A DNA stretch of 64,000 nucleotides from Micromonospora costi (GTDB lineage Bacteria > Actinomycetota > Actinomycetes > Mycobacteriales > Micromonosporaceae): the NCBI RefSeq assembly GCF_003626655.1, contig NZ_RBAN01000002.1, forward strand, positions 682,001-746,000, written 5' to 3'. A program made the position numbers and the translations under genes. The notes beneath the pieces were generated by a model, which was given only the letters and a program-made list of their open reading frames with translations, ran no database searches and had not been told where the DNA came from. This document shows positions 1 through 10,911 of this stretch, one piece after another; position 1 is the stretch's first letter; every line of letters begins with the position of its first letter.

Positions 1-866
1 TGCTTGGCCCGGGAGATCTCCACCCCCCGGGCCAGGTACTCGAAGCGCGACGGGTTGCCGTTCTCCAGCTTCCGCGGCTGCATCAGCGTGACCAGCTTCG
101 ACACGGAGATGCCCAGCAGCGGCGAGAGGGCCCTCGCGGTGGCCGCCGGGTCCTTGATCATCGTCGGGTCGGCGTAGACGTACCGGGCCTCGACGCTGTG
201 CGCGAGCGGTTTGCCGTCCCGGTCGACGATGGCGCCGCGCGGCGCCGGCAGGTCGACCGTCCGCGTCCGGTCGGCGACGCCGCCACCGGCGTACGCCGGG
301 GTGTCCACCGCCTGGAGGACGACCAGCCGGATGCCGATGGTCGCGAAGATCGCCAGGGTGAGCACGGTGCCCAGGCGCAGGCGCAGCCGCGGGTCGGCGA
401 GTTTCGGTGGCCGGGGCGGCTTGCGGACCGGCCGGCGGGCGGCGGACCGGTCCGGCCGGCGCGGGCTGCGCGGGACGGTCCGGCGTCGCGGTGCCGGCGG
501 CTCGTCCGCCGGGGCACGCGGAACGCGTGGCTGCACGGTCCGGACCACGCCCGACCGGCCGGCGGCCGGCGCGTCCCGGCGGGCGGCGCGGGCCGCGCCC
601 GCGCGCCCGCCGTCGAGCACCTGCAGCGCGGGCCGGAACGGGTCACCCGAGCGGGTGCTGCGCGGCGTACGCCGCTGCTCGGCGCCCGCCCCGGCACGCG
701 CCGTCCCGCCCTGCTCCTCGCGGATCGTCCGCCCGCGCGGGGTGTACGCGCGGGCGCCGGAGATCCCCCCGACGCCCGACTCGCCGCCCCGGCCCGCGGT
801 GTCCCGCGACGAACCGCGCCGGGCGCCCGTGGCGTCCCGGCGCGGCTCGTCCGACCTCGGCGGCAC
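1..866 (-). CDS. ftsI: FtsI / penicillin-binding protein 2-type transpeptidase, N-terminal part (runs off the window)
   Basis: This is the class B penicillin-binding protein that cross-links septal peptidoglycan at division. Only the first 288 or so codons are present. A GTG at 864-866 lies 3 bases after the stop of the upstream ftsL-like gene. The product starts with a long basic, Pro/Arg-rich cytoplasmic tail of about 165 residues. One transmembrane segment follows (LRLRLGTVLTLAIFATIGIR), then the start of the PBP dimerisation domain (DLPAPRGAIVDRDGKPLAHS, later RFEYLARGVE). The transpeptidase domain lies outside the window. Position in the mraZ-rsmH-ftsL-ftsI order supports the call. The long charged N-terminal tail is usual for actinobacterial FtsI. 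The exact start is the least certain point. Confidence 0.9.
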   Translation of the reverse strand, partial: MPPRSDEPRRDATGARRGSSRDTAGRGGESGVGGISGARAYTPRGRTIREEQGGTARAGAGAEQRRTPRSTRSGDPFRPALQVLDGGRAGAARAARRDAPAAGRSGVVRTVQPRVPRAPADEPPAPRRRTVPRSPRRPDRSAARRPVRKPPRPPKLADPRLRLRLGTVLTLAIFATIGIRLVVLQAVDTPAYAGGGVADRTRTVDLPAPRGAIVDRDGKPLAHSVEARYVYADPTMIKDPAATARALSPLLGISVSKLVTLMQPRKLENGNPSRFEYLARGVEISRAK

Positions 867-869
867 GGA

Positions 870-1475
870 TCAGCGTCCCGCGCCCTGCTGGCTGGTCACC
901 GACGGCGCGCCGGTGGCCGGCTGCGGAACACCGATGGTCTGGCCGTCGGGCAGCCGGATGTACCCCGGCTCGCCCGACTCGACCAGGCCGAGCTTGCGTG
1001 CCTCGGCGGCGAGGTTGCCCGGCGCCTCGGCGTCGGCGATCTGCTTGTTCAGCTGCTGCTCCTCCAGGTCCAGCTTGGCCTGCTGCTGCTCGAGCTTCTC
1101 CAGCCGGAACGCGTTCTCGTTGATCTTGGTATTGACCAGCAGGATGCCGAGCACCCCGCCGACCACGAGCACCACGATCAGCGCCGCGAACGGCGCCCGC
1201 GGCACCTTCACCGGCGGCGGCGGAGCCACCCGCAGCCGCGGCGGGCGCGCCCCGGTGGTGGCCGGCCGCTCGGCCGGCCGCAGCGCGGCGCTGCCCTGGA
1301 CCGGGAACTCACGCGCCCCCCGCGCGCGGGTCTCCCCCTGCCGGTTCACCCGGTCCATGCGTGCCGTACCGTTCCCGACGCGGTCGGCCCGCTCCGCCGC
1401 GGTCCGGCCCCCCGACCGCGGTGCGCGCTGCCCGACGCCGGCGAAGTCCCGGCGGTCGCGCCTGTCAACGTTCAT
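870..1475 (-). CDS. ftsL: FtsL-like septum protein (bitopic, coiled coil)
   Basis: This 201-residue protein sits where FtsL is expected, between rsmH and ftsI. Residues 1-100 are basic and Pro/Arg-rich (cytoplasmic). A single membrane segment follows at about 107-128 ([19 protein letters not shown]). Next is a heptad-rich stretch (about 130-162, [20 protein letters not shown]) that fits the FtsL/DivIC coiled coil. The tail carries an [20 protein letters not shown] motif typical of septum-formation initiator proteins. In actinobacteria FtsL is a scaffold linking FtsQ, FtsB, FtsW and FtsI. The start overlaps the rsmH stop by 4 bases (ATGA, 1472-1475), implying translational coupling. Sequence divergence of FtsL is high, so the name rests partly on position. 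Confidence 0.8.
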   Translation of the reverse strand: MNVDRRDRRDFAGVGQRAPRSGGRTAAERADRVGNGTARMDRVNRQGETRARGAREFPVQGSAALRPAERPATTGARPPRLRVAPPPPVKVPRAPFAALIVVLVVGGVLGILLVNTKINENAFRLEKLEQQQAKLDLEEQQLNKQIADAEAPGNLAAEARKLGLVESGEPGYIRLPDGQTIGVPQPATGAPSVTSQQGAGR

Positions 1476-2581
1476 GTCCCCTCCCCCTCTACGTCCGTCC
1501 CACTGCCGTCCCCCGGCGCCCGACGCCGATCCCCCACGGATCGCGTGGACCCCGTTCCCGGTTGGTGCATCGCCTTGACCCGGCGGCGGGACCGTTCGCG
1601 GTCGGTCCGCCCCTGCCGTTCGGCATCCGGGTCGATGCGCTCCGCGGCCCGCAGCCGCACGGAGGCGGCGCGCGGGTTCGCGGCGACCTCGAGCTCCCCG
1701 GGCAGCTCGGCGCCCCGGCTGAGCAGCCGGAACGTCGGACCGGTACCGGGCAGCTCGACCGGGAGGTCGATCGGGCCCGTACTACGGACCCGATCGGCGA
1801 GCGCCGCCTTGGTGAGCCGGTCCTCCAGCGAGTGGTAGGACAGGACCACCATGCGGCCGCCCACGTTGAGCTTGTCGAGCGCGGCCGGCAACGCTGTCTC
1901 CAGCGCGGCCAGTTCCCTGTTTACCTCGATCCGTAAAGCCTGAAACGTTCTCTTTGCCGGGTGTCCACCGGTTCGTCGGGCTGGTGCCGGAATGGACTCC
2001 CGGACCAGCTCGGCCAGGCGCGCCGACGACGTGATCGGTGCCCGTTCCCGCTCGCGGAGGATCGCCGAGGCGATCCGCCCCGCGAACTTCTCCTCGCCGT
2101 ACACCCGCAGCACCCGGGCCAGCTCCGGGTGGCTGTAGGTGTTGACCACCTCCTCGGCGGTCATCCCCCGGGTCTGGTCCATCCGCATGTCGAGCGGCGC
2201 GTCCTGCGCGTAGGCGAACCCGCGGTCGGGCGCGTCCAGTTGCAGCGACGAGACGCCCAGGTCGAACAGGACCCCGTCGACCCCCGGGTAGCCCAGCCGT
2301 TCGAGCACGTCGGGCAGCTCGTCGTAGACCGCGTGCTCAAGATGGATCCGGTCGGCGAAACGGGCCAGCCGGACGCGCGCGTGCGCGAGCGCCTCGGTGT
2401 CCCGGTCGAGCCCGACCAGCACCGTCTGCGGGTGCGCCTCGAGCACCGCCTCGGCGTGCCCGCCCAGGCCCAGCGTCGCGTCGACGTGCACCGTACGGTC
2501 GCCCCGGCCCAGCGCGGGGGCCAGCAGCTCGAGACAGCGCTCGAGCAGCACCGGCACGTGCGTGCCGCGTAGCTCCCCCAT
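1472..2581 (-). CDS. rsmH: 16S rRNA m4C1402 methyltransferase RsmH (MraW)
   Basis: RsmH methylates N4 of C1402 in 16S rRNA using S-adenosylmethionine. The N-terminus ([19 protein letters not shown]) and the SAM-binding segment ([15 protein letters not shown], near residue 37) are diagnostic. Further family motifs are [38 protein letters not shown] and [11 protein letters not shown] chose the ATG at 2581 because GGTGGGGG lies a few bases upstream and homologues begin MGEL; an in-frame GTG at 2593 would add four residues. The C-terminus extends beyond the catalytic domain as a basic, low-complexity tail. It is the second gene after mraZ and overlaps ftsL by 4 bases. Confidence 0.95.
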   Translation of the reverse strand: MGELRGTHVPVLLERCLELLAPALGRGDRTVHVDATLGLGGHAEAVLEAHPQTVLVGLDRDTEALAHARVRLARFADRIHLEHAVYDELPDVLERLGYPGVDGVLFDLGVSSLQLDAPDRGFAYAQDAPLDMRMDQTRGMTAEEVVNTYSHPELARVLRVYGEEKFAGRIASAILRERERAPITSSARLAELVRESIPAPARRTGGHPAKRTFQALRIEVNRELAALETALPAALDKLNVGGRMVVLSYHSLEDRLTKAALADRVRSTGPIDLPVELPGTGPTFRLLSRGAELPGELEVAANPRAASVRLRAAERIDPDAERQGRTDRERSRRRVKAMHQPGTGSTRSVGDRRRAPGDGSGTDVEGEGT

Positions 2582-2790
2582 GTCGACCCCCACCGCTGGT
2601 TACCGTTCTTCCGTCTCGTGCGCCCCGTGCCGGCCCGGCGCCTGCCGCCGTACCGCCAGATCCCCATCCGCTCCCGCCCGTCGCGAGGCCGCGGGGCCCC
2701 CCGAGAGATCGTGCGCCTGGCACCGGGGAAGGGGTGCCAGGAACTCGAAAGCGGCTGGAGATCTCGCAGTACGCCGGGCGCCGTTCCGCC
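2582..2790. other. mraZ-rsmH intergenic region
   Basis: About 200 bases separate the mraZ stop from the rsmH start. I see no ORF with recognisable content and no clear terminator followed by a T-run, so read-through from the mraZ promoter is likely. Confidence 0.4.
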
Positions 2791-3222
2791 CTACAGGCCG
2801 CCGGGCAGCACCCCCTCCTCGATGTCGGCGAACTCGTCTTCGCTCTCGGCGAGGTAGGACTCCCAGGCGGCCTTGTCCCAGATCTCCACCCGCGTGCTCG
2901 CGCCGATCACGACCAACTCGCGGTCGAGCGCGGCGTACTCCCGCAGGTGGCCCGGAATCGTCACCCGGCCCTGCTTGTCCGGAACCTCGTCGTGCGCGCT
3001 GGCGAAGAAGACCCGGCTGTAGGCCCGGGCCGCCTTGCTCGTCATCGGTTGGGCGCGCAACTGCTCCGCGATCCGCTGGAACTCGGGCATCGGGAAGACG
3101 TAGAGGCAGCGCTCCTGCCCTTTGGTGATCACGACACCCCCCGCCAGCTCATCCCGGAACTTCGCCGGAAGGATCAACCGGCCTTTGTCGTCCAGGCGCG
3201 GAGTGTGGGTGCCGAGGAACAC
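2791..3222 (-). CDS. mraZ: MraZ, transcriptional regulator of the division cluster
   Basis: MraZ is a 143-residue DNA-binding protein made of two SpoVT/AbrB-like halves that controls its own division and cell-wall operon. Both halves show the characteristic turn: [17 protein letters not shown] near residues 10-26 and [17 protein letters not shown] near 81-97. Length equals the family norm. Translation starts at GTG 3222 (product [10 protein letters not shown]). It is first in the mraZ-rsmH-ftsL-ftsI operon. Its likely autoregulatory sites lie 84 bases upstream. The acidic C-terminus ([17 protein letters not shown]) is unremarkable. Confidence 0.97.
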   Translation of the reverse strand: MFLGTHTPRLDDKGRLILPAKFRDELAGGVVITKGQERCLYVFPMPEFQRIAEQLRAQPMTSKAARAYSRVFFASAHDEVPDKQGRVTIPGHLREYAALDRELVVIGASTRVEIWDKAAWESYLAESEDEFADIEEGVLPGGL

Positions 3223-3305
3223 GGCCCAACCCCCTCGCCCTTGAGCGGCGTTCGCGGCGCCGCTGACCCCCCGGGCCGGTGGGCCCTCCCGGCCTCACCA
3301 TCGGG

Positions 3306-3331
3306 CCCCACTCTACTCCACTTCCCTCCAC
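3306..3331 (-). promoter_or_regulatory. Three MraZ boxes, 10-bp spaced
   Basis: On the minus strand three direct hexamers occur at exact 10-base spacing: GTGGAG (3331-3326), GTGGAG (3321-3316) and GTGGGG (3311-3306). They lie 84-109 bases upstream of the mraZ start. MraZ is known to bind direct TGGG/GTGG-type repeats with 10-bp periodicity upstream of its own gene, so these are probably its autoregulatory operator. The promoter elements themselves were not identified. Confidence 0.8.
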
Positions 3332-3548
3332 CCGCAACCAGAAACGCCCGCGTGGCGCGGCCGATCCGCTGCCAAAACCGCACGTCAGAAGGGGTGGGGC
3401 GGAGTGGAGGGCCCGAGCGCCCCCGAGAGGCCGTCCGCTTTCCGACATTGATCGACTCCGTCCGGCCGAGGCGGAATCGGCCGCCCGCACACGCTCCCCG
3501 GCCGAACGGTTCGCCGTCGGCGGCGATCTGACGGCCCGCGCGGTCCGG

Positions 3549-3554
3549 TAACCT
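3549..3554 (+). promoter_or_regulatory. -10 box for leaderless murT transcript
   Basis: TAACCT matches TANNNT and sits 7 bases before the murT GTG, the spacing expected when transcription starts at the start codon. No Shine-Dalgarno sequence is present, which agrees with a leaderless message. Confidence 0.6.
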
Positions 3555-3561
3555 CGCTCGC

Positions 3562-4824
3562 GTGACGGACGCGAAGATGCCCCTGCGGGCGAAGGTGGCC
3601 AGCTCCGTGTCCCGGACCGCCGCTGCGCTGTCGCGCGCCGCGGGCCGGGGCGACGGCTCCGTGATCGGCGGGTGGATCGGCCTCAAGATCGACCCGGACC
3701 TGCTCGCCCACCTGGCCGCCGGCCGCGCCATCGCGCTCGTCTCGGGCACCAACGGCAAGACGACAACAACACGGCTCGCGGCCGCCGCTGTCGGCGTGCT
3801 GGGCCGGGTCGCCACCAACTCGTTCGGCGCGAACATGCCCACGGGGCACACCTCGGCGCTGGCGAAGGCCGGCAGCACCCCGTACGCGGTGCTGGAGGTC
3901 GACGAGCACTACCTCGCCCAGGTCCTGGAGGCCACCGAGCCGCACGTGGTGGCGCTGCTCAACCTCTCCCGCGATCAGCTCGACCGCGCCAAGGAGGTCG
4001 CCATGATGGCGCAGCTCTGGCGCGCGGCGCTGGTCCGCCACCCGGACGTGCGGGTGGTGGCCAACGCCGACGACCCGATGGTCGTCTGGGCCGCCTCTCC
4101 CCCGCCCTCGCACGACCACCGCGCCAACCCGCCCCACGTGACCTGGTTCAGCGCCGGGCAGCGGTGGCACGACGACTCGTGGGTGTGCCCCGAGTGCGGC
4201 TCCACCATCCAGCGCTCGGGCGAACAGTGGTGGTGCACGGGCTGCCCGCTGCGCCGCCCGCAGCCGCAGTGGACCGTCGAGGACGACGGCGTCCTCGACC
4301 CGACGGGCGCGTGGCACAAGGTGGCCCTCCAGCTTCCCGGCAAGGTCAACCTCGGCAACGCGGCCACCGCGCTCGCGGTCGCCGCCGAGTTCGGCGTCCG
4401 GCCGGTCGACGCCGTCTCCCGGCTGGCCAGCGTCACCTCGGTGGCCGGCCGCTACGCCCAGGTGGAGAAGGAAGGCCGGCTCATCCGGCTGCTGCTGGCC
4501 AAGAACCCGGCCAGCTGGCTGGAGGCGTTCGACATGGCCGACCAGGCGCCGACGCTACTGTCGATCAACGCCCGGGACCCGGACGGCCTGGACACCTCGT
4601 GGCTCTTCGACGTCGACTTCGCCCCGCTGCGCGGCCGGCAGCTGCTGATCACCGGCGACCGGGCGTACGACCTGGCGGTCCGGCTCGACGTCAACGAGGT
4701 GGCGTTCCAGCACGTACGCACGTTCGCCGAGGCGATCCGCGCGGTGCCCCCGGGGCGCCTCGAGGTCATCGCCAACTACACCGCGTTCCAGGACATCCGA
4801 GCGGAGTTGGACCGTGTCAACTGA
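3562..4824 (+). CDS. murT: MurT, ligase subunit of lipid II isoglutaminyl synthase
   Basis: MurT and GatD together amidate the alpha-carboxyl of D-glutamate in lipid II. This 420-residue protein has the Mur ligase P-loop (SGTNGKTTTTRL, about 61-72) and the central-domain segment EVDEHYLAQVLEATEPHVVALLN... (about 110 onward). It also has the four-cysteine zinc ribbon specific to MurT (CPEC near 209-212, CTGC near 225-228). The C-terminal DUF1727 domain follows (KNPASWLEAFD, FDVDFAPLRGR). GatD begins 11 bases before the MurT stop, so the two are co-translated. The location beside the division cluster fits a cell-wall role. Confidence 0.95.
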   Translation: MTDAKMPLRAKVASSVSRTAAALSRAAGRGDGSVIGGWIGLKIDPDLLAHLAAGRAIALVSGTNGKTTTTRLAAAAVGVLGRVATNSFGANMPTGHTSALAKAGSTPYAVLEVDEHYLAQVLEATEPHVVALLNLSRDQLDRAKEVAMMAQLWRAALVRHPDVRVVANADDPMVVWAASPPPSHDHRANPPHVTWFSAGQRWHDDSWVCPECGSTIQRSGEQWWCTGCPLRRPQPQWTVEDDGVLDPTGAWHKVALQLPGKVNLGNAATALAVAAEFGVRPVDAVSRLASVTSVAGRYAQVEKEGRLIRLLLAKNPASWLEAFDMADQAPTLLSINARDPDGLDTSWLFDVDFAPLRGRQLLITGDRAYDLAVRLDVNEVAFQHVRTFAEAIRAVPPGRLEVIANYTAFQDIRAELDRVN

Positions 4825-5533
4825 GAGCCTGCGCATCGTCTGGGTCTACCCCGACCTGCTCTCCACGTACGGCGACCGGGGCAACGCCCTGATCCTGGCC
4901 CGCCGCGCCCGCCAGCGCGGCCTCCCGGTCGAGGTGCTGGAGGTCCGTTCCGACCAGCGGCTGCCCTCGGCCGCCGACATCTACCTGATCGGCGGTGGCG
5001 AGGACGGCCCGCAGGCGCTGGGCGCCCAGCGCCTCACGGCCGACGGCGGCCTGCACCGGGCCGTCGCGCAGGGCTCGGTGGTGTTCGGCGTCTGCGCCGG
5101 CTACCAGCTCCTCGGCACCTCGTTCTTCGCCAAGGGCAGCAAGTACGCCGGGCTGGAGCTGATCGACATCAGCTCCGACCGCGGCGAGACGCGGGCCGTC
5201 GGCGAGCTGGCCGGCGACATTGACCCGCGGCTGGGCCTGCCCCCGCTGAGCGGCTTCGAGAACCACGGCGGCCGTACCCACCTGGGCCCGGGCGTCTCGC
5301 CGCTGGCCCGGGTCACCACCGGTATCGGGAACGACGGCGCCACCGAGGGCGCCTGGCGCGGCAAGCTGCTGGGCACGTATTCGCACGGCCCCGCGCTCGC
5401 CCGCAACCCGGCCCTGGCCGACCTGCTCCTGCGCTGGGCCACCGGCATGCACCAGCTCCCGGCGATCGACGACACCTGGGCCGACCGGCTCCGGTCCGAG
5501 CGCCGCGCCGCGGTGGCCGCCGTACGCCCATGA
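4814..5533 (+). CDS. gatD: GatD, glutamine amidotransferase subunit of lipid II isoglutaminyl synthase
   Basis: GatD hydrolyses glutamine and channels ammonia to MurT. The 239-residue protein has a class I (triad) glutaminase fold. The nucleophile cysteine lies in GVCAGYQLLG (about residue 94) and the histidine in GTYSHGPALARNP (about 191). The glycine-rich turn YLIGGGEDGPQ and the N-terminus VWVYPDLLSTYGDRGNAL are typical of the CobB/CobQ-like GatD group. The GTG start overlaps the end of murT. The end overlaps the next gene by 4 bases (ATGA). Confidence 0.94.
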   Translation: MSTESLRIVWVYPDLLSTYGDRGNALILARRARQRGLPVEVLEVRSDQRLPSAADIYLIGGGEDGPQALGAQRLTADGGLHRAVAQGSVVFGVCAGYQLLGTSFFAKGSKYAGLELIDISSDRGETRAVGELAGDIDPRLGLPPLSGFENHGGRTHLGPGVSPLARVTTGIGNDGATEGAWRGKLLGTYSHGPALARNPALADLLLRWATGMHQLPAIDDTWADRLRSERRAAVAAVRP

Positions 5534-6213
5534 CGGCCACGGTCCGGCGTCTGCTCCGGCAGCCGGCGGCCGTACGGTTCGCGATCCTGCTGCTCCTCGT
5601 CGCCGCCTGCGGCGTCCTGTTGCTCGTGGTGCCCAGGCCGGATCCGTCCGAGCTGCCCGGCCTGGCCGACCGGCTCGGCACCGCCGCGCCGGTCGCCGCG
5701 GTCGCCGCCGGCGCCCTGCTGCTCGTGGCGCTGGTCCCGCGCACGTTCGTCACGCTCGCCTCCGGCGCGATCTTCGGGCCGTTCGAGGGCGCCGCGTACG
5801 CCCTGACCGCGGCGCTGCTCGCGGCCGCCGTCGGGTTCACGGTCGGCCGGCTGCTGGGGCGGGAGTTCGTCGCCGAACGCGTCCGGGGCCGGCTCGCCCG
5901 CCTGGACGGGTGGTTCACCCGGCAGAGCGTGTTCGGGGTGATCACCGTCCGGCTGCTGCCGATCGCCGGTTTCGGGCTGGTCAGCTACGGCTACGGCACC
6001 ACCGGCGCACGGCTGCTGCCGTTCCTCGCGGGCAGCGTGATCGCCGCCGCCCCGAGCGCGTTCGGTTACGCCGCGGTCGGCGCGGCGGTCGCCTCGCCCG
6101 GCGACGTGCAGTGGTTCGCCGTGGCCCCCGCCGGGCTCGGGCTGATCGCCAGCCTGGTGCTCGTGCGGCACTGGTGGCGGGCTGAGCGGCGACGACGGGC
6201 CGCCGAGGGATGA
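5530..6213 (+). CDS. TVP38/TMEM64 (VTT/DedA-superfamily) membrane protein
   Basis: This 227-residue polytopic membrane protein has about five hydrophobic segments: near 17-35, 55-78, 85-108, 137-160 and 165-205. The central VTT motif region is recognisable (LVPRTFVTLASGAIFGPFEGAAYAL... and FTVGRLLGREF). A second conserved block reads VITVRLLPIAGFGLVSYGYG. DedA/VTT proteins act as lipid scramblases or flippases, including undecaprenyl-phosphate recycling, but the substrate here cannot be told. ATGA overlap with gatD and another 4-base overlap with the next gene indicate one operon. Confidence 0.8.
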   Translation: MTATVRRLLRQPAAVRFAILLLLVAACGVLLLVVPRPDPSELPGLADRLGTAAPVAAVAAGALLLVALVPRTFVTLASGAIFGPFEGAAYALTAALLAAAVGFTVGRLLGREFVAERVRGRLARLDGWFTRQSVFGVITVRLLPIAGFGLVSYGYGTTGARLLPFLAGSVIAAAPSAFGYAAVGAAVASPGDVQWFAVAPAGLGLIASLVLVRHWWRAERRRRAAEG

Positions 6214-7007
6214 CCGCGACGCGCGAACCGTCCGACCTCCCGCCGGGCGGCGCGGAGGAGCGGTTGCCCGGCGGGTTCATCAGCGAGGTGGTCCGGGTCG
6301 GGGACACCGTCCGGCGCACGCCGCCGGCCAACGCGGACTTCCAGGCCGCGCTGCTGACGCACCTGGAGCGGGCAGGCGCGGACCTCGCACCCCGGTATCT
6401 CGGCACCGACGAGCGCGGCCGGCAGGTGCTCGGCCACGTCGAGGGCCGGGTGCCCTGGCGGGACCGGGAGGATCCGGCGTACGCCGCCGACCCGGCGCTG
6501 GTCCGGCTGGCAGAACTGATGCGGCGCCTGCACGACGTCTGCGCCGGCACGCCACTGGCCGACGGCGCAGAAACCGTCTGCCACCGGGACCTGTCCCCCA
6601 AGAACACGGTGTACCGGGACTTCCCGGCCGGGCCGCTGCCGGTGGCGTTCCTGGACTGGGACCTCGCCGGGCCGGGCCGGCGCATCGAGGACGTGGCGTT
6701 CGCGTGCTGGCACTGGGCGGACCTGGGCCCCGGCGCCGACCCGGCCGAACTGGGCCGCCGGTGCCGGCTGATCTGCGACGCGTACGACGCGGCCGGCACC
6801 GGGTCTCCGCGCTCCCCCGGCGTCCCGACGCTGCCCCGCGGTGACCTGGTCGACGTGATGCTCGACCAGATGGACGCCACCTGGCGCGGCATCGCCGCGG
6901 GCGCCGAGCGGGACGCCCCGGGCATGCGCCGCCTCCGGGCCGCCGGCGTGGTGGAACTGGTCCAGAGCTGGCACCACTGGCTAGAAAAAGCCCAACCCCT
7001 GCCCTAA
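6210..7007 (+). CDS. Aminoglycoside/choline-kinase-like phosphotransferase
   Basis: The 265-residue protein has the APH-family catalytic loop VCHRDLSPKNTVY (about 128-140, HxDxxxxN) and the metal-binding FLDWDLAGPG (about 149-158, DFG equivalent). The N-terminal nucleotide lobe is short. Related proteins are annotated widely as phosphotransferase enzyme family; the acceptor could be a sugar, amino sugar, choline or an antibiotic. No resistance context is visible. The start overlaps the VTT gene, so it belongs to the murT-gatD transcription unit. Confidence 0.75.
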   Translation: MTATREPSDLPPGGAEERLPGGFISEVVRVGDTVRRTPPANADFQAALLTHLERAGADLAPRYLGTDERGRQVLGHVEGRVPWRDREDPAYAADPALVRLAELMRRLHDVCAGTPLADGAETVCHRDLSPKNTVYRDFPAGPLPVAFLDWDLAGPGRRIEDVAFACWHWADLGPGADPAELGRRCRLICDAYDAAGTGSPRSPGVPTLPRGDLVDVMLDQMDATWRGIAAGAERDAPGMRRLRAAGVVELVQSWHHWLEKAQPLP

Positions 7008-7041
7008 CCCCCACGCCCCGTCGCCCGTCGCGGCCCGCGGC

Positions 7042-7124
7042 CCCCGTCGATCATGCAGTTGTGGTGGTGGACGAAAACTTCACACCCGGGCAAGGCGGGC
7101 ACCACAAGTGCATGATCGACGGGG
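7042..7124. repeat. GATC-type intergenic hairpin 1
   Basis: A perfect 16-bp inverted repeat (CCCCGTCGATCATGCA at 7042-7057 with its complement at 7109-7124) continues for 9 more base pairs with one mismatch. The 33-base loop is 7067-7099. It lies between the convergent ends of the phosphotransferase and leuS, so it could serve as a bidirectional terminator. It has no T-run. It belongs to the hairpin family also seen at 37.2, 41.8 and 45.7 kb. Confidence 0.8.
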
Positions 7125-7140
7125 CTAGGGGTTAGCGGCC

Positions 7141-9981
<2,841 letters not shown>

Positions 9982-10097
9982 CGCGTCTCCTCGCGTCGCT
10001 CGGCGCGGTCGTCTCGTGCGGTCTGCTGCTGTTCACCGCCCGTCGCCGGCCGGCGGGCGACGGGTCATCGGGTGGCGGGCCATCGAATGGCGGGCAC

Positions 10098-10123
10098 AAA
10101 AAAGCCCCTCGCGCAGGAGGGGC
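10098..10123 (-). terminator. Attenuator terminator in the leuS leader
   Basis: On the minus strand GCCCCTC (10123-10117) and GAGGGGC (10110-10104) form a 7-bp stem with a CTGCGC loop, followed directly by TTTTTT (10103-10098). This is a textbook intrinsic terminator located 117 bases before the leuS start, inside its own leader. Confidence 0.88.
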
Positions 10124-10124
10124 C

Positions 10125-10159
10125 GCCGTGCTGTCGCGCGTTCAGCGCATCAGCACGGC
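10125..10159 (-). promoter_or_regulatory. leuS leader pause hairpin (segments 1:2)
   Basis: GCCGTGCTG (10159-10151) pairs perfectly with CAGCACGGC (10133-10125) on the minus strand. Segment 1 covers the last codons and stop of the leader peptide. A ribosome stalled on the Leu codons would mask segment 1 and free segment 2. A CGCGC/GCGCG pairing (10140-10136 with 10114-10110) could then compete with the terminator; that antiterminator is inference. Confidence 0.7.
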
Positions 10160-10188
10160 TCGGTAAGAAGCAGGAAGACTCCGGCCAT
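10150..10188 (-). CDS. leuS leader peptide (12 residues, Leu-Leu-Leu)
   Basis: A 13-codon ORF encodes MAGVFLLLTEPC. Three consecutive leucine codons (10173-10165) sit 6 bases before the pause hairpin. A TACACT box lies 6 bases before its ATG, so the leader transcript probably starts at this codon. The layout (Leu-rich peptide, hairpin, terminator, leuS) is that of ribosome-mediated transcription attenuation, a mechanism previously predicted for leuS in some Streptomyces. Confidence 0.82.
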   Translation of the reverse strand: MAGVFLLLTEPC

Positions 10189-10194
10189 GACGGC

Positions 10195-10200
10195 AGTGTA
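10195..10200 (-). promoter_or_regulatory. -10 box of the leuS leader
   Basis: TACACT on the minus strand lies 6 bases upstream of the leader-peptide ATG at 10188. It fits a TANNNT -10 box for a leaderless start. No convincing -35 was seen. Confidence 0.6.
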
Positions 10201-10289
10201 CCCCCAGGCCGGAGGCGGGCGGCGTCCCACGTCCACGCGTCGGGACGCCGGGGCGTCAGCCGCCTCCCGTGAGGTGCGTGGGCTCGGCG

Positions 10290-10609
10290 AAACGGTCCGT
10301 GCTCGGATGCCCTGGGCCCGCAGCACCTGGTCGAGGTGGGTGTCGTGGAAGCCGTTCATCCGGTACTTCGGCACCCGGATGTCGTCGGCCTCGACCAGCT
10401 CCCGGAGCTCGTCGACCAGCTCCGCGCCCCACGACCCAGAGGACCGGCATGCCGTGCCGGCGGGCCGCCCGCACCGCCCGCACCGCCCCCGGGACCGCCG
10501 CCCGGCAGGCCGTTGGTCCAGGCCCGACCGCTCCGTCCAGCCCCCCGGGTGAGCAGAAGTCGTTTTGGACGTCGATGACCACGAGCGCGCACGCGTCGAG
10601 GTCGGCCAC
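10290..10609 (-). pseudogene. Isochorismatase-family cysteine hydrolase remnant
   Basis: From a GTG at 10609 the reading begins MADLDACALVVIDVQNDFCSPGG, the canonical start of isochorismatase-like hydrolases with the catalytic Asp. After HGMPVLWVVG (near 10430) the frame changes. The homologous continuation ELVDELRELVEADDIRVPKYRMNGFHDTHLDQVLRAQGI is found in another frame. The segment usually lying between these two blocks is missing. The C-terminal part with the catalytic cysteine (usually GVATNVCVES) is absent too. The gene therefore has an internal deletion or frameshift and a lost 3' end. A sequencing error could explain the frame change but not the missing blocks. Confidence 0.75.
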
Positions 10610-10911
10610 GAACGGCAGCAGCTCGGCGTCCCCCGTCGCCCGTGTCGCCGTAGATGTCCCGTTGCCGGTGCATGCCCGCCCCCTCCGCAGCCGATCGGGT
10701 TACCCGCATGGGGATCGCTGATGTTCCCCCGACCCGGCGAATATTCGGGGCGTAACCGGCGGTCTCGGTGCGGGGGTCGGCGACGACGAGAAACATGGTT
10801 AGCCTGAGAGGCCAGTGAATGGTGCGGCAGACGAGGCTCGGCGTCGCGAACCCAACGGCGGGTCCAGGTGCTCTATTACAGAGCTGCCGTCCGGCGACGA
10901 GGAGGAGGCCC
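10610..10911. other. Gap upstream of moxR
   Basis: About 300 bases separate the hydrolase remnant from the MoxR gene. A TAGCCT at 10800-10805 could be a -10 box for the rightward operon, and AGGAGG at 10900-10905 is the MoxR ribosome-binding site. No further gene was recognised. Confidence 0.4.

Larger units (their letters stand above)
3223..3561. other. Divergent control region mraZ / murT
   Basis: This 339-base gap separates the divergent mraZ and murT genes. It holds the MraZ boxes (3306-3331) and, at its right end, the murT -10 box. No further ORF or RNA structure was recognised. Confidence 0.6.

Noticed and set aside
198..1838. Long plus-strand open frames over ftsI, ftsL and rsmH
   Set aside because: They are antisense to three clearly recognisable genes, are Arg/Ala/Pro-rich, and resemble no family; long spurious frames are expected at this GC content.
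9982..10200. T-box riboswitch upstream of leuS
   Set aside because: No T-box sequence or specifier stem was found; the Leu-rich leader peptide with terminator explains the region better.
10819..10911. Earlier start for the MoxR protein
   Set aside because: The extra 31 residues have no MoxR similarity, and GTG 10912 has AGGAGG at good spacing.
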